Assembly (NCBI RefSeq): GCF_965118635.1
Contig: NZ_CBCPHV010000001.1
Coordinates: 62,001-126,000, forward strand
Origin: Empedobacter brevis_A
GTDB taxonomy: Bacteria; Bacteroidota; Bacteroidia; Flavobacteriales; Weeksellaceae
Direction of reading: 5' to 3'
DNA length: 64,000 bases
Positions 26,817 through 35,839 of this stretch are shown piece by piece; the first letter of the stretch is position 1, and each line of letters begins with the position of its first letter. Below the pieces are notes generated by a model that was given only the letters and a program-made list of their open reading frames with translations, was not told the origin of the DNA and did not search any database. The translations under genes were made by a program, and so were the position numbers.

Positions 26817-27956
26817 TTATAGTTTTGCCAAATTATCTAACGCTTTTAATAATGTTTCGTCTTTTTTAGCAAAACAAAAACGAATAACATGATCATCTAT
26901 TTTATTATGATAAAATGCCGAAATAGGAATAGTTGCAACTTTATTTTTAATAGTTAGTTGTTTCGAAAATTCATCATCAGGCAAATCGCTTATTTTCGAA
27001 TAATTTGCAGTTGCAAAATAAGTTCCTTCGCAAGGTAAAACATCGAAATTTGTTGAAGCTAAACCTTCAATAAATAGATTTCTTTTTTCTTGAAAAAAAT
27101 CATTCAAATGCAAATAATGTTCAGGATTTTCCAAATAATCTGCAATTGCATATTGTGAAGGAGTATGCGTAGAAAATGTATTAAATTGATGACATTTTCT
27201 AAATTCTTTCATCAATTCTTTTTCCGCTAAAATGTAACCAATTTTCCAACCTGTAATATGAAATAGTTTTCCAAAAGAACCAACGATGAATACTTTATCT
27301 TTCACAGATTTTAATTTTGCAAAACTTTGATGTGCTTTTCCATCAAATGTAATGTGTTCATAAACTTCATCTGCTAGCAAATAACAATTCGTTTCTTGTA
27401 AGATTTGTTCAAATTGTTTTAAATCATTTTCAGACAAAATCCTTCCAGTAGGATTATTCGGATTATTAACAATAATTAATTTCGTTTTATCATTAATTTT
27501 TTCCTTTAAAATTTCAATATCGATTGCATAATCAGGATATTTTAATTGAATAGGAATAACTTTTCCACCAAATAATTCAACTGTTGGTTGGTACAAGTCA
27601 TAAGCAGGTTCAAAAATAATCACTTCATCATTTGGATGAATTAAAGTTGAAATAACATTAAAAATTGCTTGACTTGCACCGCTTGTAATATTTATTTCAT
27701 CCTGAAAATTATAATAAGATTGATAAAGATTCGAATATTTTTCTGAAAGTAAAAAACGTAATTTTTCGACGCCAGTCATTGGCGCGTATTGATTATAATT
27801 TTGAGTCGAATAAAAATTTAATCGACTAATTAATTCATAATCTGTGTTAAAGTCAGGAAAACCTTGTGCTAAGTTTATGGCTTGATGTTCATTAGCCAAT
27901 TGACTCATTACTGAAAAAATAGTAGTCGAAACATTGGGTAGTTTTGATTTTATCAT
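26817..27956 (-). CDS. Class I/II aminotransferase (methionine aminotransferase-like)
   Basis: A PLP-dependent aminotransferase of 379 residues. The PLP lysine sits in GSFGKLFHITGWKIGY, which with NNPNNPTGR and ADEVYEHITFDG matches the YbdL/kynurenine aminotransferase branch, often annotated as methionine aminotransferase. Other amino-acid donors are possible from the same fold. It is divergent from parE. Confidence 0.87.
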   Translation of the reverse strand: MIKSKLPNVSTTIFSVMSQLANEHQAINLAQGFPDFNTDYELISRLNFYSTQNYNQYAPMTGVEKLRFLLSEKYSNLYQSYYNFQDEINITSGASQAIFNVISTLIHPNDEVIIFEPAYDLYQPTVELFGGKVIPIQLKYPDYAIDIEILKEKINDKTKLIIVNNPNNPTGRILSENDLKQFEQILQETNCYLLADEVYEHITFDGKAHQSFAKLKSVKDKVFIVGSFGKLFHITGWKIGYILAEKELMKEFRKCHQFNTFSTHTPSQYAIADYLENPEHYLHLNDFFQEKRNLFIEGLASTNFDVLPCEGTYFATANYSKISDLPDDEFSKQLTIKNKVATIPISAFYHNKIDDHVIRFCFAKKDETLLKALDNLAKL

Positions 27957-28026
27957 AATGGTAAATTAGGTTGATTTTGCTCAAAATCAAAAGAATAAAC
28001 CATAATATTTTTAAGAAATTTTTTCT

Positions 28027-28034
28027 TATTTTTG
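28027..28034 (+). promoter_or_regulatory. -7 element TATTTTTG upstream of parE
   Basis: Perfect TAnnTTTG match 29 bases before the parE ATG; no clear -33 TTTG. Confidence 0.45.
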
Positions 28035-28063
28035 TAAAACTCGTTTAACACTCAACAACTCAA

Positions 28064-29914
28064 ATGTCAGAAATAAATCAACAGGTAAATTATACAGAAG
28101 ATAATATCAAAACCCTTGATTGGCGCGAACATATTCGTATGCGACCTGGGATGTATATTGGGAAACTGGGAGATGGTTCGTCACAAGATGATGGGATTTA
28201 TATTTTGTTGAAGGAGATTGTGGATAACTGTATCGATGAATTTGTAATGGGTGCAGGGAAAACAATCGAAATTAATTTGCGTGAAGATGAGGTTACTGTT
28301 CGTGATTATGGACGCGGTATTCCGTTAGGTAAAATGGTAGATGCCGTTTCGAAAATGAATACCGGAGGTAAATATGATTCTCAAGCATTTAAAAAATCGG
28401 TTGGTTTAAATGGTGTTGGTACAAAAGCAGTAAATGCATTGTCGACATGGTTTAGAGTTCAATCTATTCGAGATGGAAAAACACGTATTGCAGAATTTGA
28501 GCAAGGAATCTTAATAACTCAAGAAGATGAAAAGGAAACATCTTTGCGAAAAGGAACTAAGATTACGTTTGTACCAGATAAATCTATTTTCTTAAACTTT
28601 AAATTCAGAAAAGAATATGTAGACAAAATGTTGAAAAACTATGTTTACTTAAATCCTGGTTTGAAAATCATTTTTAATGGAGAAGAATTCTTTTCGAAAG
28701 ATGGTTTAAAAGATTTATTGAAAGATAATATAGAAGAAGAAACGATTTATGAAATAATCCATTTGAAAGGTGAAGATATCGAAATTGCGATGACACACAG
28801 TTCAAAATCATATTCAGAAACCTATTATTCTTTTGTAAATGGTCAAAACACAACGCAAGGAGGAACGCATTTAACAGCTTTCAAAGAAGCCGTTGTAAAA
28901 ACAGTTCGTGAATTTTATAATAAAAATTACGATCCAGCAGATATTAGAAAATCAATTATTGGAGCAATTTCAATTAAAGTAATTGAACCCGTTTTTGAAT
29001 CGCAAACTAAAACTAAACTTGGTTCTAACGAAATTGGACCAGGAATGACAACTGTTCGTACATTTGTAAATGATTTTATAAAAACTAATCTTGATAACTT
29101 TTTGCATAAAAATACAGAAGTTGCGCAAGCATTAGAACGAAAAATTAAACAATCAGAAACAGAACGAAAAGAACTTTCTGGAATTCGAAAATTAGCACGC
29201 GATCGAGCTAAAAAGGTTAGTTTACATAACAAAAAATTGCGTGATTGTCGTCAACATTATAATGATCCGAAAGCTGAATTACGTTTAGAGACAACTATTT
29301 TCATTACCGAAGGAGATTCGGCAAGTGGATCAATCACGAAAAGTAGAAGTGTCGAAACACAAGCTGTATTTAGTTTGAGAGGAAAACCTTTAAATTCATA
29401 TGGTTTAACAAAGAAAATCGTTTATGAAAATGAAGAGTTTAATCTTTTGCAGGCAGCACTTAACATCGAAGAAGGACTAGAAGATTTACGTTACAATAAT
29501 GTTGTGATTGCAACTGATGCCGATGTCGATGGAATGCATATTCGTTTATTGATTATTACATTTTTCTTGCAGTTTTTCCCAGAATTAATCAAGGAAGGAC
29601 ATTTATATATCCTACAAACTCCACTTTTCCGTGTGCGAAATAAGAAAGAAACTCGTTATTGCTATTCCGAAGCAGAAAGAATAAAAGCTTTGGAAGAAGT
29701 GAAAAATCCTGAAATTACACGATTCAAAGGTTTAGGAGAAATTTCTCCTGATGAATTCAAACATTTTATTGGAAAAGATATTCGTTTGGAACCTGTGATG
29801 ATTGGAAAAGATCAGACAATAGAAAGTCTTTTAGAATTCTACATGGGAAAAAACACACCAATTAGACAAGAATTTATCATTAATAATCTAGCAATAGAAT
29901 CTATAAAAAATTAA
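28064..29914 (+). CDS. parE: DNA topoisomerase IV subunit B
   Basis: The ATPase subunit of the type IIA topoisomerase that decatenates replicated chromosomes. The GHKL ATP-binding motif DNCIDEFVMGAG and the G-rich loop GLNGVGTKAVNAL are intact. The C-terminal TOPRIM carries ITEGDSASGS and the metal-binding ATDADVDGMHI motif. At 616 residues it fits the short ParE/GyrB class without an insert. parC lies 553 bp downstream in the same orientation, with one small gene between, supporting ParE over GyrB. Confidence 0.9.
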   Translation: MSEINQQVNYTEDNIKTLDWREHIRMRPGMYIGKLGDGSSQDDGIYILLKEIVDNCIDEFVMGAGKTIEINLREDEVTVRDYGRGIPLGKMVDAVSKMNTGGKYDSQAFKKSVGLNGVGTKAVNALSTWFRVQSIRDGKTRIAEFEQGILITQEDEKETSLRKGTKITFVPDKSIFLNFKFRKEYVDKMLKNYVYLNPGLKIIFNGEEFFSKDGLKDLLKDNIEEETIYEIIHLKGEDIEIAMTHSSKSYSETYYSFVNGQNTTQGGTHLTAFKEAVVKTVREFYNKNYDPADIRKSIIGAISIKVIEPVFESQTKTKLGSNEIGPGMTTVRTFVNDFIKTNLDNFLHKNTEVAQALERKIKQSETERKELSGIRKLARDRAKKVSLHNKKLRDCRQHYNDPKAELRLETTIFITEGDSASGSITKSRSVETQAVFSLRGKPLNSYGLTKKIVYENEEFNLLQAALNIEEGLEDLRYNNVVIATDADVDGMHIRLLIITFFLQFFPELIKEGHLYILQTPLFRVRNKKETRYCYSEAERIKALEEVKNPEITRFKGLGEISPDEFKHFIGKDIRLEPVMIGKDQTIESLLEFYMGKNTPIRQEFIINNLAIESIKN

Positions 29915-29958
29915 AAAAAGTAATTAATCTAACTCAATCAACACCTAATTATTAATTT

Positions 29959-30466
29959 ATGAAAAAAAATAATAAAGACGTTATTCAGTTGTTCAAAATG
30001 CTGAATATCGCTATCGTTATTTTAATCATTCTAAATCTTATTATGTATACAGGTATTTTGCCAGAAAAATACCACATAATATCACCTTATGTTGTGACGG
30101 TTTTTATAGCTGCATTAATATATATAAGTTATAAAAGTGGAAATCAATTTTTTGAAATGGATACAAAGGGTGAAACAATAACTTTTGAAACAAAGAATAT
30201 AGGATTTTTATCTTTCTTTGATTCGAAAAAAAAATAAAATCGATTTACCGAAATATAAATTGATTAAGTATGATTTTCAAAAAGGAATTCTTTCAAAAAG
30301 TATTGTTTTTTATATAAACAGCAAGAAGAATCCGACTAATTTAACAAAAATTAAATTTCGTTTAGCATTCATATCTAACCGAAATATAAATATTATTTTA
30401 ACAGAATTAGATAAGATTATTAAATCTAATTATGTGATTAAAGAAAATTTAGAAGTAGTTATTTAA
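29959..30466 (+). pseudogene. Small membrane protein gene split at an A9 tract
   Basis: A first frame (29959-30237, 92 residues) has two membrane helices (about 12-31 and 42-57) and stops in SFFDSKKK just after a run of nine A (30226-30234). The other frame (30218-30466) carries on with IDLPKYKLIKYDFQKGIL and a basic, strand-rich C-terminus but has no ATG, only a TTG inside the overlap. Losing one A gives one continuous 168-residue protein with two N-terminal helices and a cytoplasmic PH-like-looking domain. It sits inside the parE-parC unit. This may be a sequencing error, a decayed gene, or slippage that yields both a short and a full product. Confidence 0.6.
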
Positions 30467-30467
30467 C

Positions 30468-33038
30468 ATGATGCAAGACAATCAAGAGAGCATCAAGAAG
30501 GTTTCTGGTATGTACCAAGAATGGTTTCTTGACTATGCTTCTTATGTAATTTTAGAACGAGCAATTCCATCTATTTATGATGGTTTGAAACCTGTTCAGC
30601 GTAGAATATTGCATTCAATGCGCGAATTGGAAGACGGACGATATAATAAAGTTGCAAACATTGTAGGAAACACAATGAAATATCACCCACATGGTGATAT
30701 GGCGATTTCTGATGCAATGGTTCAAATTGGTCAAAAAGAATTATTGATCGATATGCAAGGAAACTGGGGAAATATCTATACCGGTGACCGTGCTGCTGCA
30801 TCGCGTTATATCGAAGCTCGATTAACTAAATTTGCGTTAGAAGTTGTCTATAATCCAAAAACTACAAAATGGCAACCATCTTATGATGGCCGAAATAAAG
30901 AACCAATAGATTTGCCAATTAAATTTCCTTTACTTTTAGCACAAGGAGTTGAAGGGATTGCTGTTGGTTTATCAACAAAGATTTTACCTCATAATTTTAA
31001 TGAATTAATTGATGCGTCAATTTTACATTTAAAAGGAAAGAAATTTCAGATTTTTCCAGATTTTTTAACTTCAGGATTAGTTGATGTTTCTGATTATAAT
31101 GATGGATTACGTGGAGGGAAAGTTCGTATTCGAGCAAAAATTTTGCAAGAAGATAAAACAACACTTAAAATTACGGAAATCCCATATGGAACAACAACTG
31201 GATCTTTGATTGATTCAGTTTTGAAAGCCAATGATAAAGGAAAAATTAAAATCAAGAAAATTGAAGATAATACAGCCGCTGAGGTTGAGATCTTAATTCA
31301 TCTTGTTCCGGGAAGTAGCCCAGATAAAACGATTGATGCTTTGTATGCATTCACAGATTGCGAGATTTCAGTTTCGCCAAATGCTTGTGTGATCAATGAA
31401 CAAACTCCTGAATTTTTAACAGTTTCTGAAATTTTAATTCACAATACAAACAATACGGTTGATTTGTTGAAAAAGGAATTAGAAATTGAATTAGATGAGC
31501 TACAAGAACAATGGCATTTTTCTTCGTTGGAACGAATTTTTATCGAGAATAGAATTTACCACGATATCGAAGAAGAGGAAACTTGGGAAGGAGTGATTTC
31601 TGCAATTGATAAAGGATTAAAACCGCATATAGCGCATTTAATTCGCGCTGTTACAGAAGAAGATATTACACGTTTAACAGAAATTCGAATCAAACGTATT
31701 TCAAAATTTGATTTAGATAAAGCACAACAATTCATAGAATCTTTAGAAGAAAAAATCGAAAATGTAAAACATCATTTAGCCAATTTGATCGATTACGCAA
31801 TTAATTATTTTAAAAATTTAAAGACAAAATACGGAAAAGGAAAAGAACGTAAAACGGAAATCAGAACGTTTGATACAATTGATGCAACAAAAGTTGCCGT
31901 TGCAAATACACGTTTTTATGTTGATAGAACCGAAGGTTTTATCGGAACTTCGTTGAAAAAAGATGAGTATTTATTTGAGTGTTCTGATATCGATGATATT
32001 GTAGTTTTCAAACATGATGGTTCGATGATTGTAACAAAAGTTGATGCAAAAACTTTTGTTGGAAAAGGAATTATTCATGTCGGAATTTGGCATAAAAACG
32101 ATAAACGTACGATTTATAACTTGATTTATCGTGATGGTAAAAATGGACCTGCTCATCAAAAACGTTTTGCAGTTACAGGAATTACGCGCGATAAAGAATA
32201 CGATTTAACAGCAGGGAATAAAGGATCGGAAGTGTTGTATTTTTCTGCAAATCCAAATGGTGAAGCCGAAGTTGTATCAATTATTTTGAAAACACATCAA
32301 CGAATTAAAAAATTAAAATTTGATATTAATTTTGCTGATTTAGCGATAAAAGGTCGTGCATCGAAAGGAAATTTAGTAACAAAATATCCAATTAAAAAAG
32401 TAGAATTGAAGGAGGAAGGAGTTTCGACTTTAGCGCCTCGCCAAATTTGGTTTGATACAGATACAAAACGTTTAAATGCCGATGGATTAGGAATTTTATT
32501 AGGTTCTTTTAAAGGAGATGATAAAATTTTAACGATTAATAAAAAAGGTGAAGCCAAGTTAGTTTCCTTTGATTTGAGTAATCGTTTCGATGAAGATTTA
32601 GAGATTATAGAAAAATGGAAACCTGCAAAACCGATTTCTTGTGTGTATTATGATGCAGAAAAAGATCGTTATTTTGTAAAACGTTTCCTTTTGGAAGATA
32701 CACTTTCACCACAAATATTTTATTCTTTAGAAGATGATAAATCATCAATAAAAGTAGTTTCAACCGATTATTTGCCAGTTATAGAGCTTCTTTTTCCAAA
32801 GATAAAAGGCGTAGAAAAAGATCCTGAAGTAATTAATTTGGAAGAATTTATTGCAATTAAAGGAATTAAAGCGCAAGGAAATCAATTGACAACGTATAAA
32901 TTAAAACAAATTAATGTATTGGAACCGCTTCCGTTTGAAGAGCCTGAAGAAGAGGAAGAAGTAGAAGAGGAGTTGCAACCAACGTTATTTGATGCAATTG
33001 AAGAGAATAATAATGAAGAAGAAAATATAGAAGAATAA
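30468..33038 (+). CDS. parC: DNA topoisomerase IV subunit A
   Basis: The DNA-breaking subunit of topoisomerase IV. The N-terminal winged-helix/tower region includes KPVQRRILHSM and HPHGDMAISDAM (residues 73-84), and the catalytic tyrosine is Tyr114 in SRYIEARLT. At 856 residues it has a GyrA-type C-terminal domain that becomes acidic (a run of Glu near the end). The position of the quinolone-sensitivity Ser in HPHGDSA of E. coli is Met here. Its start is 2 bp after the split small gene, and the rhomboid gene overlaps its stop by one base. Confidence 0.9.
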   Translation: MMQDNQESIKKVSGMYQEWFLDYASYVILERAIPSIYDGLKPVQRRILHSMRELEDGRYNKVANIVGNTMKYHPHGDMAISDAMVQIGQKELLIDMQGNWGNIYTGDRAAASRYIEARLTKFALEVVYNPKTTKWQPSYDGRNKEPIDLPIKFPLLLAQGVEGIAVGLSTKILPHNFNELIDASILHLKGKKFQIFPDFLTSGLVDVSDYNDGLRGGKVRIRAKILQEDKTTLKITEIPYGTTTGSLIDSVLKANDKGKIKIKKIEDNTAAEVEILIHLVPGSSPDKTIDALYAFTDCEISVSPNACVINEQTPEFLTVSEILIHNTNNTVDLLKKELEIELDELQEQWHFSSLERIFIENRIYHDIEEEETWEGVISAIDKGLKPHIAHLIRAVTEEDITRLTEIRIKRISKFDLDKAQQFIESLEEKIENVKHHLANLIDYAINYFKNLKTKYGKGKERKTEIRTFDTIDATKVAVANTRFYVDRTEGFIGTSLKKDEYLFECSDIDDIVVFKHDGSMIVTKVDAKTFVGKGIIHVGIWHKNDKRTIYNLIYRDGKNGPAHQKRFAVTGITRDKEYDLTAGNKGSEVLYFSANPNGEAEVVSIILKTHQRIKKLKFDINFADLAIKGRASKGNLVTKYPIKKVELKEEGVSTLAPRQIWFDTDTKRLNADGLGILLGSFKGDDKILTINKKGEAKLVSFDLSNRFDEDLEIIEKWKPAKPISCVYYDAEKDRYFVKRFLLEDTLSPQIFYSLEDDKSSIKVVSTDYLPVIELLFPKIKGVEKDPEVINLEEFIAIKGIKAQGNQLTTYKLKQINVLEPLPFEEPEEEEEVEEELQPTLFDAIEENNNEEENIEE

Positions 33039-33745
33039 TGGGAGATATCTCTATTGTAGCGCTTGTCGTTATAGGATTGAATGTTTTGGTAAGCTGGAAA
33101 GGTTTTAACGATTTAGCTTTTTTTGAAAAATATAAATTTCAAGTTGGATCGATTTTATATAATAAAGAATATTATAGAATTTTAAGTTCAGGATTTTTAC
33201 ATGTAGATTTTACACATTTGTTGTTTAACATGTTAACCTTATACTTTTTTGCAAATCCTGTAATTGCTTTTTTTGCTAGTCCTGAAGGTTTTTTATTTGG
33301 AGATTTTTCGATTGTAAAACTAAATGTAGGTTACGGAATGTTTCTTTTGATTTTTTTAGCAGCTGTTATTGGTGGAAATCTTTTGTCGTTGTTAATTCAC
33401 AAAAAAGAAACTTATTATTCAGCAGTAGGAGCTTCTGGTGGAGTAACAGGGATTTTATTCGCTGCAATTGCTGCTTATCCTGAAATGGAATTGAGATTGT
33501 TTTTTGCATTACCAATTCAAGCTTGGATTTTTGGAATATTATATTTAGGATATTCAGTTTACGGAATGAAAACTAATTTAGGGAACATCGGACATTCTGC
33601 GCATTTAGGTGGAGCAATTGTAGGATTATTATCAGCAGTATTATTTTATCCAACTATTTTACAAGTCAATACATATTATATTTTAGGAATGATTGTTCCA
33701 TTGATTGTATTATTTGTAATGATTTTGAGAGAGCATCGAAAATAA
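33038..33745 (+). CDS. Rhomboid-family intramembrane serine protease
   Basis: A polytopic membrane protein of 235 residues with the rhomboid hallmarks: HLLFNMLTLYF (the HxxxN of helix 2), the active-site serine motif VGASGGVTGI near residues 130-140, and the catalytic His of IGHSAHLGGAIVG. It should cleave membrane-anchored substrates within the bilayer; targets are unknown. It is the last gene of the parE-parC unit and overlaps parC by one base, followed by a terminator. Confidence 0.93.
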   Translation: MGDISIVALVVIGLNVLVSWKGFNDLAFFEKYKFQVGSILYNKEYYRILSSGFLHVDFTHLLFNMLTLYFFANPVIAFFASPEGFLFGDFSIVKLNVGYGMFLLIFLAAVIGGNLLSLLIHKKETYYSAVGASGGVTGILFAAIAAYPEMELRLFFALPIQAWIFGILYLGYSVYGMKTNLGNIGHSAHLGGAIVGLLSAVLFYPTILQVNTYYILGMIVPLIVLFVMILREHRK

Positions 33746-33761
33746 AAATAAAACAAAAAAG

Positions 33762-33793
33762 AAAAGCATCAAGATTTACTTGATGCTTTTTTT
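33762..33793. terminator. Bidirectional intrinsic terminator
   Basis: Stem AAAAGCATCAAG with CTTGATGCTTTT (loop ATTTA) and T run, between convergent rhomboid and C40-peptidase genes. Confidence 0.88.
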
Positions 33794-33817
33794 ATGATAA
33801 TGAATTTATATTAATTA

Positions 33818-34450
33818 TTATAATACTCTTTTTACGTATAAGAATTTAGGTCCCCAATATCTATCATTTAAAGAAGAAACCATAACGCCTTGAGAAGTAG
33901 ATGAATGAATAAATTCTAAAACGCCGTCTTTATTTCTTCCATGAACAATTCCTACATGCGAAACTCTCCCTCGACCTCTTGTTGCAAAGAATACTAAATC
34001 TCCTTCTTTTGCTTCGTCTGTACTTACTGTAAAACCTTCTCTGGCTTGATCTGCAGATACGCGAGGTAAATTTTTATTGAAAGTTTCGAAAACGTTTCTA
34101 ACAAATGCAGAACAATCAATACCATTTCTTGTTGTGCCTCCGTATCGGTATGGTGTACCAATATAAGTTTCTGCTTCTTTTAATAAAAATCCTGTAAACA
34201 ATTCATTTGTTTCTTCTAAAACACTGTTTAACACAACCATAGATTTTGCTTCGTCGTTAATTTCAATCGGCGTAACATCTAAATTGGCATGTTTATTGAT
34301 TATTTTAGCTTGAGCTTCTATTGCTCTTGGTTTTGGTATAAAACTTCTCGAAGAATATTCTGTAGCTTCATTAACTGGGGTCAAAGATGAACAAGATGTT
34401 ATAAACATCGTGCAAACCACAGCAGCTACACCTAATATCGATGTTTTCAT
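33818..34450 (-). CDS. NlpC/P60 (C40) peptidoglycan endopeptidase lipoprotein
   Basis: A secreted cell-wall hydrolase expected to cut peptide cross-links of peptidoglycan. I take the ATG at 34450 (210 residues). The frame runs back to a GTG at 34486, but the later start gives a clean lipoprotein signal ending at Cys20 (MFITSC). Catalytic residues are visible as Cys in GIDCSAFV, His in VSHVGIVHG and the polar third residue, His, in FIHSSTS. No neighbouring wall genes are present. Confidence 0.88.
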   Translation of the reverse strand: MKTSILGVAAVVCTMFITSCSSLTPVNEATEYSSRSFIPKPRAIEAQAKIINKHANLDVTPIEINDEAKSMVVLNSVLEETNELFTGFLLKEAETYIGTPYRYGGTTRNGIDCSAFVRNVFETFNKNLPRVSADQAREGFTVSTDEAKEGDLVFFATRGRGRVSHVGIVHGRNKDGVLEFIHSSTSQGVMVSSLNDRYWGPKFLYVKRVL

Positions 34451-34600
34451 ATATAGAGTATTCGTTTGTATAAATTTTAATAGCACCGCTAAAGTAATTG
34501 TTAAAAATATAACTCATTATAGATAAGATATGTTTTGACAAAATATTAACTTCCTTAACATTTTTTAACATAAAATTTATTAAAAAAACTTTCGAATAAA

Positions 34601-34631
34601 TTTGGAAGTATAAAAAATAGTTCTACATTTG
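34601..34631 (+). promoter_or_regulatory. Consensus promoter for the first tRNA-Glu
   Basis: TTTG at 34601-34604 and TACATTTG at 34624-34631 are separated by 19 bases, a perfect Bacteroidota -33/-7 promoter about 38 bases before the tRNA. Confidence 0.85.
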
Positions 34632-34668
34632 CACTCGCTTTTCACAACAAGTGGATAAGCCGTCATGC

Positions 34669-34740
34669 GGCCCATTCGTCTAGTGGTTAGGACATCAGGT
34701 TTTCATCCTGGAAACAGGAGTTCGATTCTCCTATGGGCTA
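34669..34740 (+). tRNA. tRNA-Glu (TTC), divergent copy
   Basis: A 72-base cloverleaf: acceptor GGCCCAT with ATGGGCT, D arm with GTCTAGTGGTTAGGAC, anticodon loop TTTTCAT, T arm with GTTCGATTC. No CCA is encoded. It differs from the three downstream tRNA-Glu copies in the acceptor and anticodon stems, but has the same anticodon. Confidence 0.95.
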
Positions 34741-34772
34741 CATAAAAGTGTTTTAGAAAATTATTAAATTAA

Positions 34773-34805
34773 TTTGGCGAGATAGAATTTTTGTTTATAT
34801 CTTTG
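34773..34805 (+). promoter_or_regulatory. Consensus promoter for rpsT
   Basis: TTTG at 34773-34776 and TATCTTTG at 34798-34805, spacer 21 bases; the leader to the rpsT ATG is about 23-25 bases. Confidence 0.8.
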
Positions 34806-34834
34806 CCGAACTAAAATAGAAAGAGATTTAAGTT

Positions 34835-35089
34835 ATGGCAAATCATAAGTCAGCATTAAAAAGAATTAGACAAGCAGCGGTAAGACGCGATCGTAATAAA
34901 TATTATCACAAATCAGCTCGTACAGCTATTAAAGCTTTAAGATCTGAGTCAGATAAAAATGAAGCAGAAACTGTTTTTCCAAAAGTTTCTTCAATGATTG
35001 ATAAGTTAGCAAAAAGAAACATTATTCACAAGAATAAAGCTTCAAACTTAAAATCAAAGTTAGCGAAACATATTGCGGGATTAGCTTAA
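34835..35089 (+). CDS. rpsT: 30S ribosomal protein S20
   Basis: An 84-residue, very basic helical protein with the S20 start ANHKSALKRIRQAAVRRDRN and the typical conserved C-terminal KNKASNLKSKLAKHI. S20 binds 16S rRNA early in 30S assembly. It has its own promoter and is followed 12 bases after the stop by a tRNA-Glu gene with no terminator between, so the tRNA is likely processed from the rpsT transcript. Confidence 0.97.
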   Translation: MANHKSALKRIRQAAVRRDRNKYYHKSARTAIKALRSESDKNEAETVFPKVSSMIDKLAKRNIIHKNKASNLKSKLAKHIAGLA

Positions 35090-35101
35090 TAAAATAAAAG
35101 T

Positions 35102-35173
35102 GGTCCCTTCGTCTATCGGTTAGGACACTAGATTTTCATTCTAGAAAGAGGGGTTCGATTCCCCTAGGGACTA
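35102..35173 (+). tRNA. tRNA-Glu (TTC), copy 2
   Basis: 72 bases with acceptor GGTCCCT/AGGGACT, anticodon loop ATTTTCATT (anticodon TTC) and T arm GTTCGATTC. Identical to the copies at 35460 and 35630. It lies 12 bases after rpsT and is followed by a terminator. Confidence 0.96.
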
Positions 35174-35187
35174 CAAATTAATAGATG

Positions 35188-35213
35188 GATTGCATTATTG
35201 CAATCTTTTTTTT
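35188..35213 (+). terminator. Terminator of the rpsT-tRNA-Glu unit
   Basis: Short perfect stem GATTGCA/TGCAATC with a TTAT loop and eight T. Confidence 0.85.
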
Positions 35214-35459
35214 CCTTGTTCATAGTTGTTGATGTTTTATTAAACAACCAGTAGAATACTGTGTAAAGGAAATTGTTTTTTGTGTTTTGTTTGTAAAGGT
35301 TAATCATAATGTTTAGATGATTAATCGGGAATGAAAATGTCGCTGTATAATTCAACTTGGTTCAAATTATTAGAATTATACATCGACTTTTCTACAACTC
35401 CCAACACAAATTGACGTTCATTAAGAAATAAAGAATATTTGAATTAATTCAGATAAAGT

Positions 35460-35531
35460 GGTCCCTTCGTCTATCGGTTAGGACACTAGATTTTCATTCT
35501 AGAAAGAGGGGTTCGATTCCCCTAGGGACTA
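35460..35531 (+). tRNA. tRNA-Glu (TTC), copy 3
   Basis: Identical in sequence to the copies at 35102 and 35630. The 287-base gap before it has no gene; a possible TATTTG element precedes it, with no ideal consensus. Confidence 0.95.
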
Positions 35532-35577
35532 CAAATTTGACTTAATAAAAAATAGTATAAAATTTTTCTAAAAATTG

Positions 35578-35608
35578 TTTGGTAATAAAAAATAAACGTT
35601 TATTTTTG
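35578..35608 (+). promoter_or_regulatory. Consensus promoter for the fourth tRNA-Glu
   Basis: TTTG at 35578-35581 and TATTTTTG at 35601-35608, spacer 19 bases, located between tRNA-Glu copies 3 and 4. Confidence 0.8.
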
Positions 35609-35629
35609 CACCACAATAATACGAAAGGA

Positions 35630-35701
35630 GGTCCCTTCGTCTATCGGTTAGGACACTAGATTTTCATTCTAGAAAGAGGGGTTCGATTCCCCTAGGGACT
35701 A
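35630..35701 (+). tRNA. tRNA-Glu (TTC), copy 4
   Basis: Third identical copy of this tRNA-Glu, transcribed from its own consensus promoter and closed by a hairpin terminator. Confidence 0.96.
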
Positions 35702-35703
35702 CA

Positions 35704-35733
35704 AAAAAGCATTCAGATTTGAATGCTTTTTTT
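35704..35733 (+). terminator. Terminator after tRNA-Glu copy 4
   Basis: Stem AAAAGCATTC/GAATGCTTTT with AGATTT loop and T run. Confidence 0.85.
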
Positions 35734-35775
35734 ATTTTGAAATAGTTTAGTTTATATTGATTGTTATGATCAATA

Positions 35776-35812
35776 AAAAAGCGTTTGAGGAAATTAACTT
35801 CAAACGCTTTTT
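35776..35812 (-). terminator. Terminator for the ABC ATPase gene
   Basis: Stem AAAAAGCGTTTGA/TCAAACGCTTTTT with an 11-base loop just past the minus-strand ABC gene stop; it can act on both strands. Confidence 0.8.
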
Positions 35813-35839
35813 GTTTTTATATACTATCTATTTTCCTTC

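Noticed and set aside
34451..34486. GTG start for the C40 peptidase
   Set aside because: The ATG at 34450 gives a proper lipoprotein signal, and the extra 12 residues would precede it without support.
35164..35355. Minus-strand frame of 63 codons between tRNA-Glu copies 2 and 3
   Set aside because: It overlaps the end of a tRNA and a terminator, and lacks any protein-like feature.
35102..35701. tRNA-Glu repeats as attachment sites of an integrated element
   Set aside because: The copies are full-length tRNAs with promoters or terminators, and no integrase or other mobile gene lies between them.
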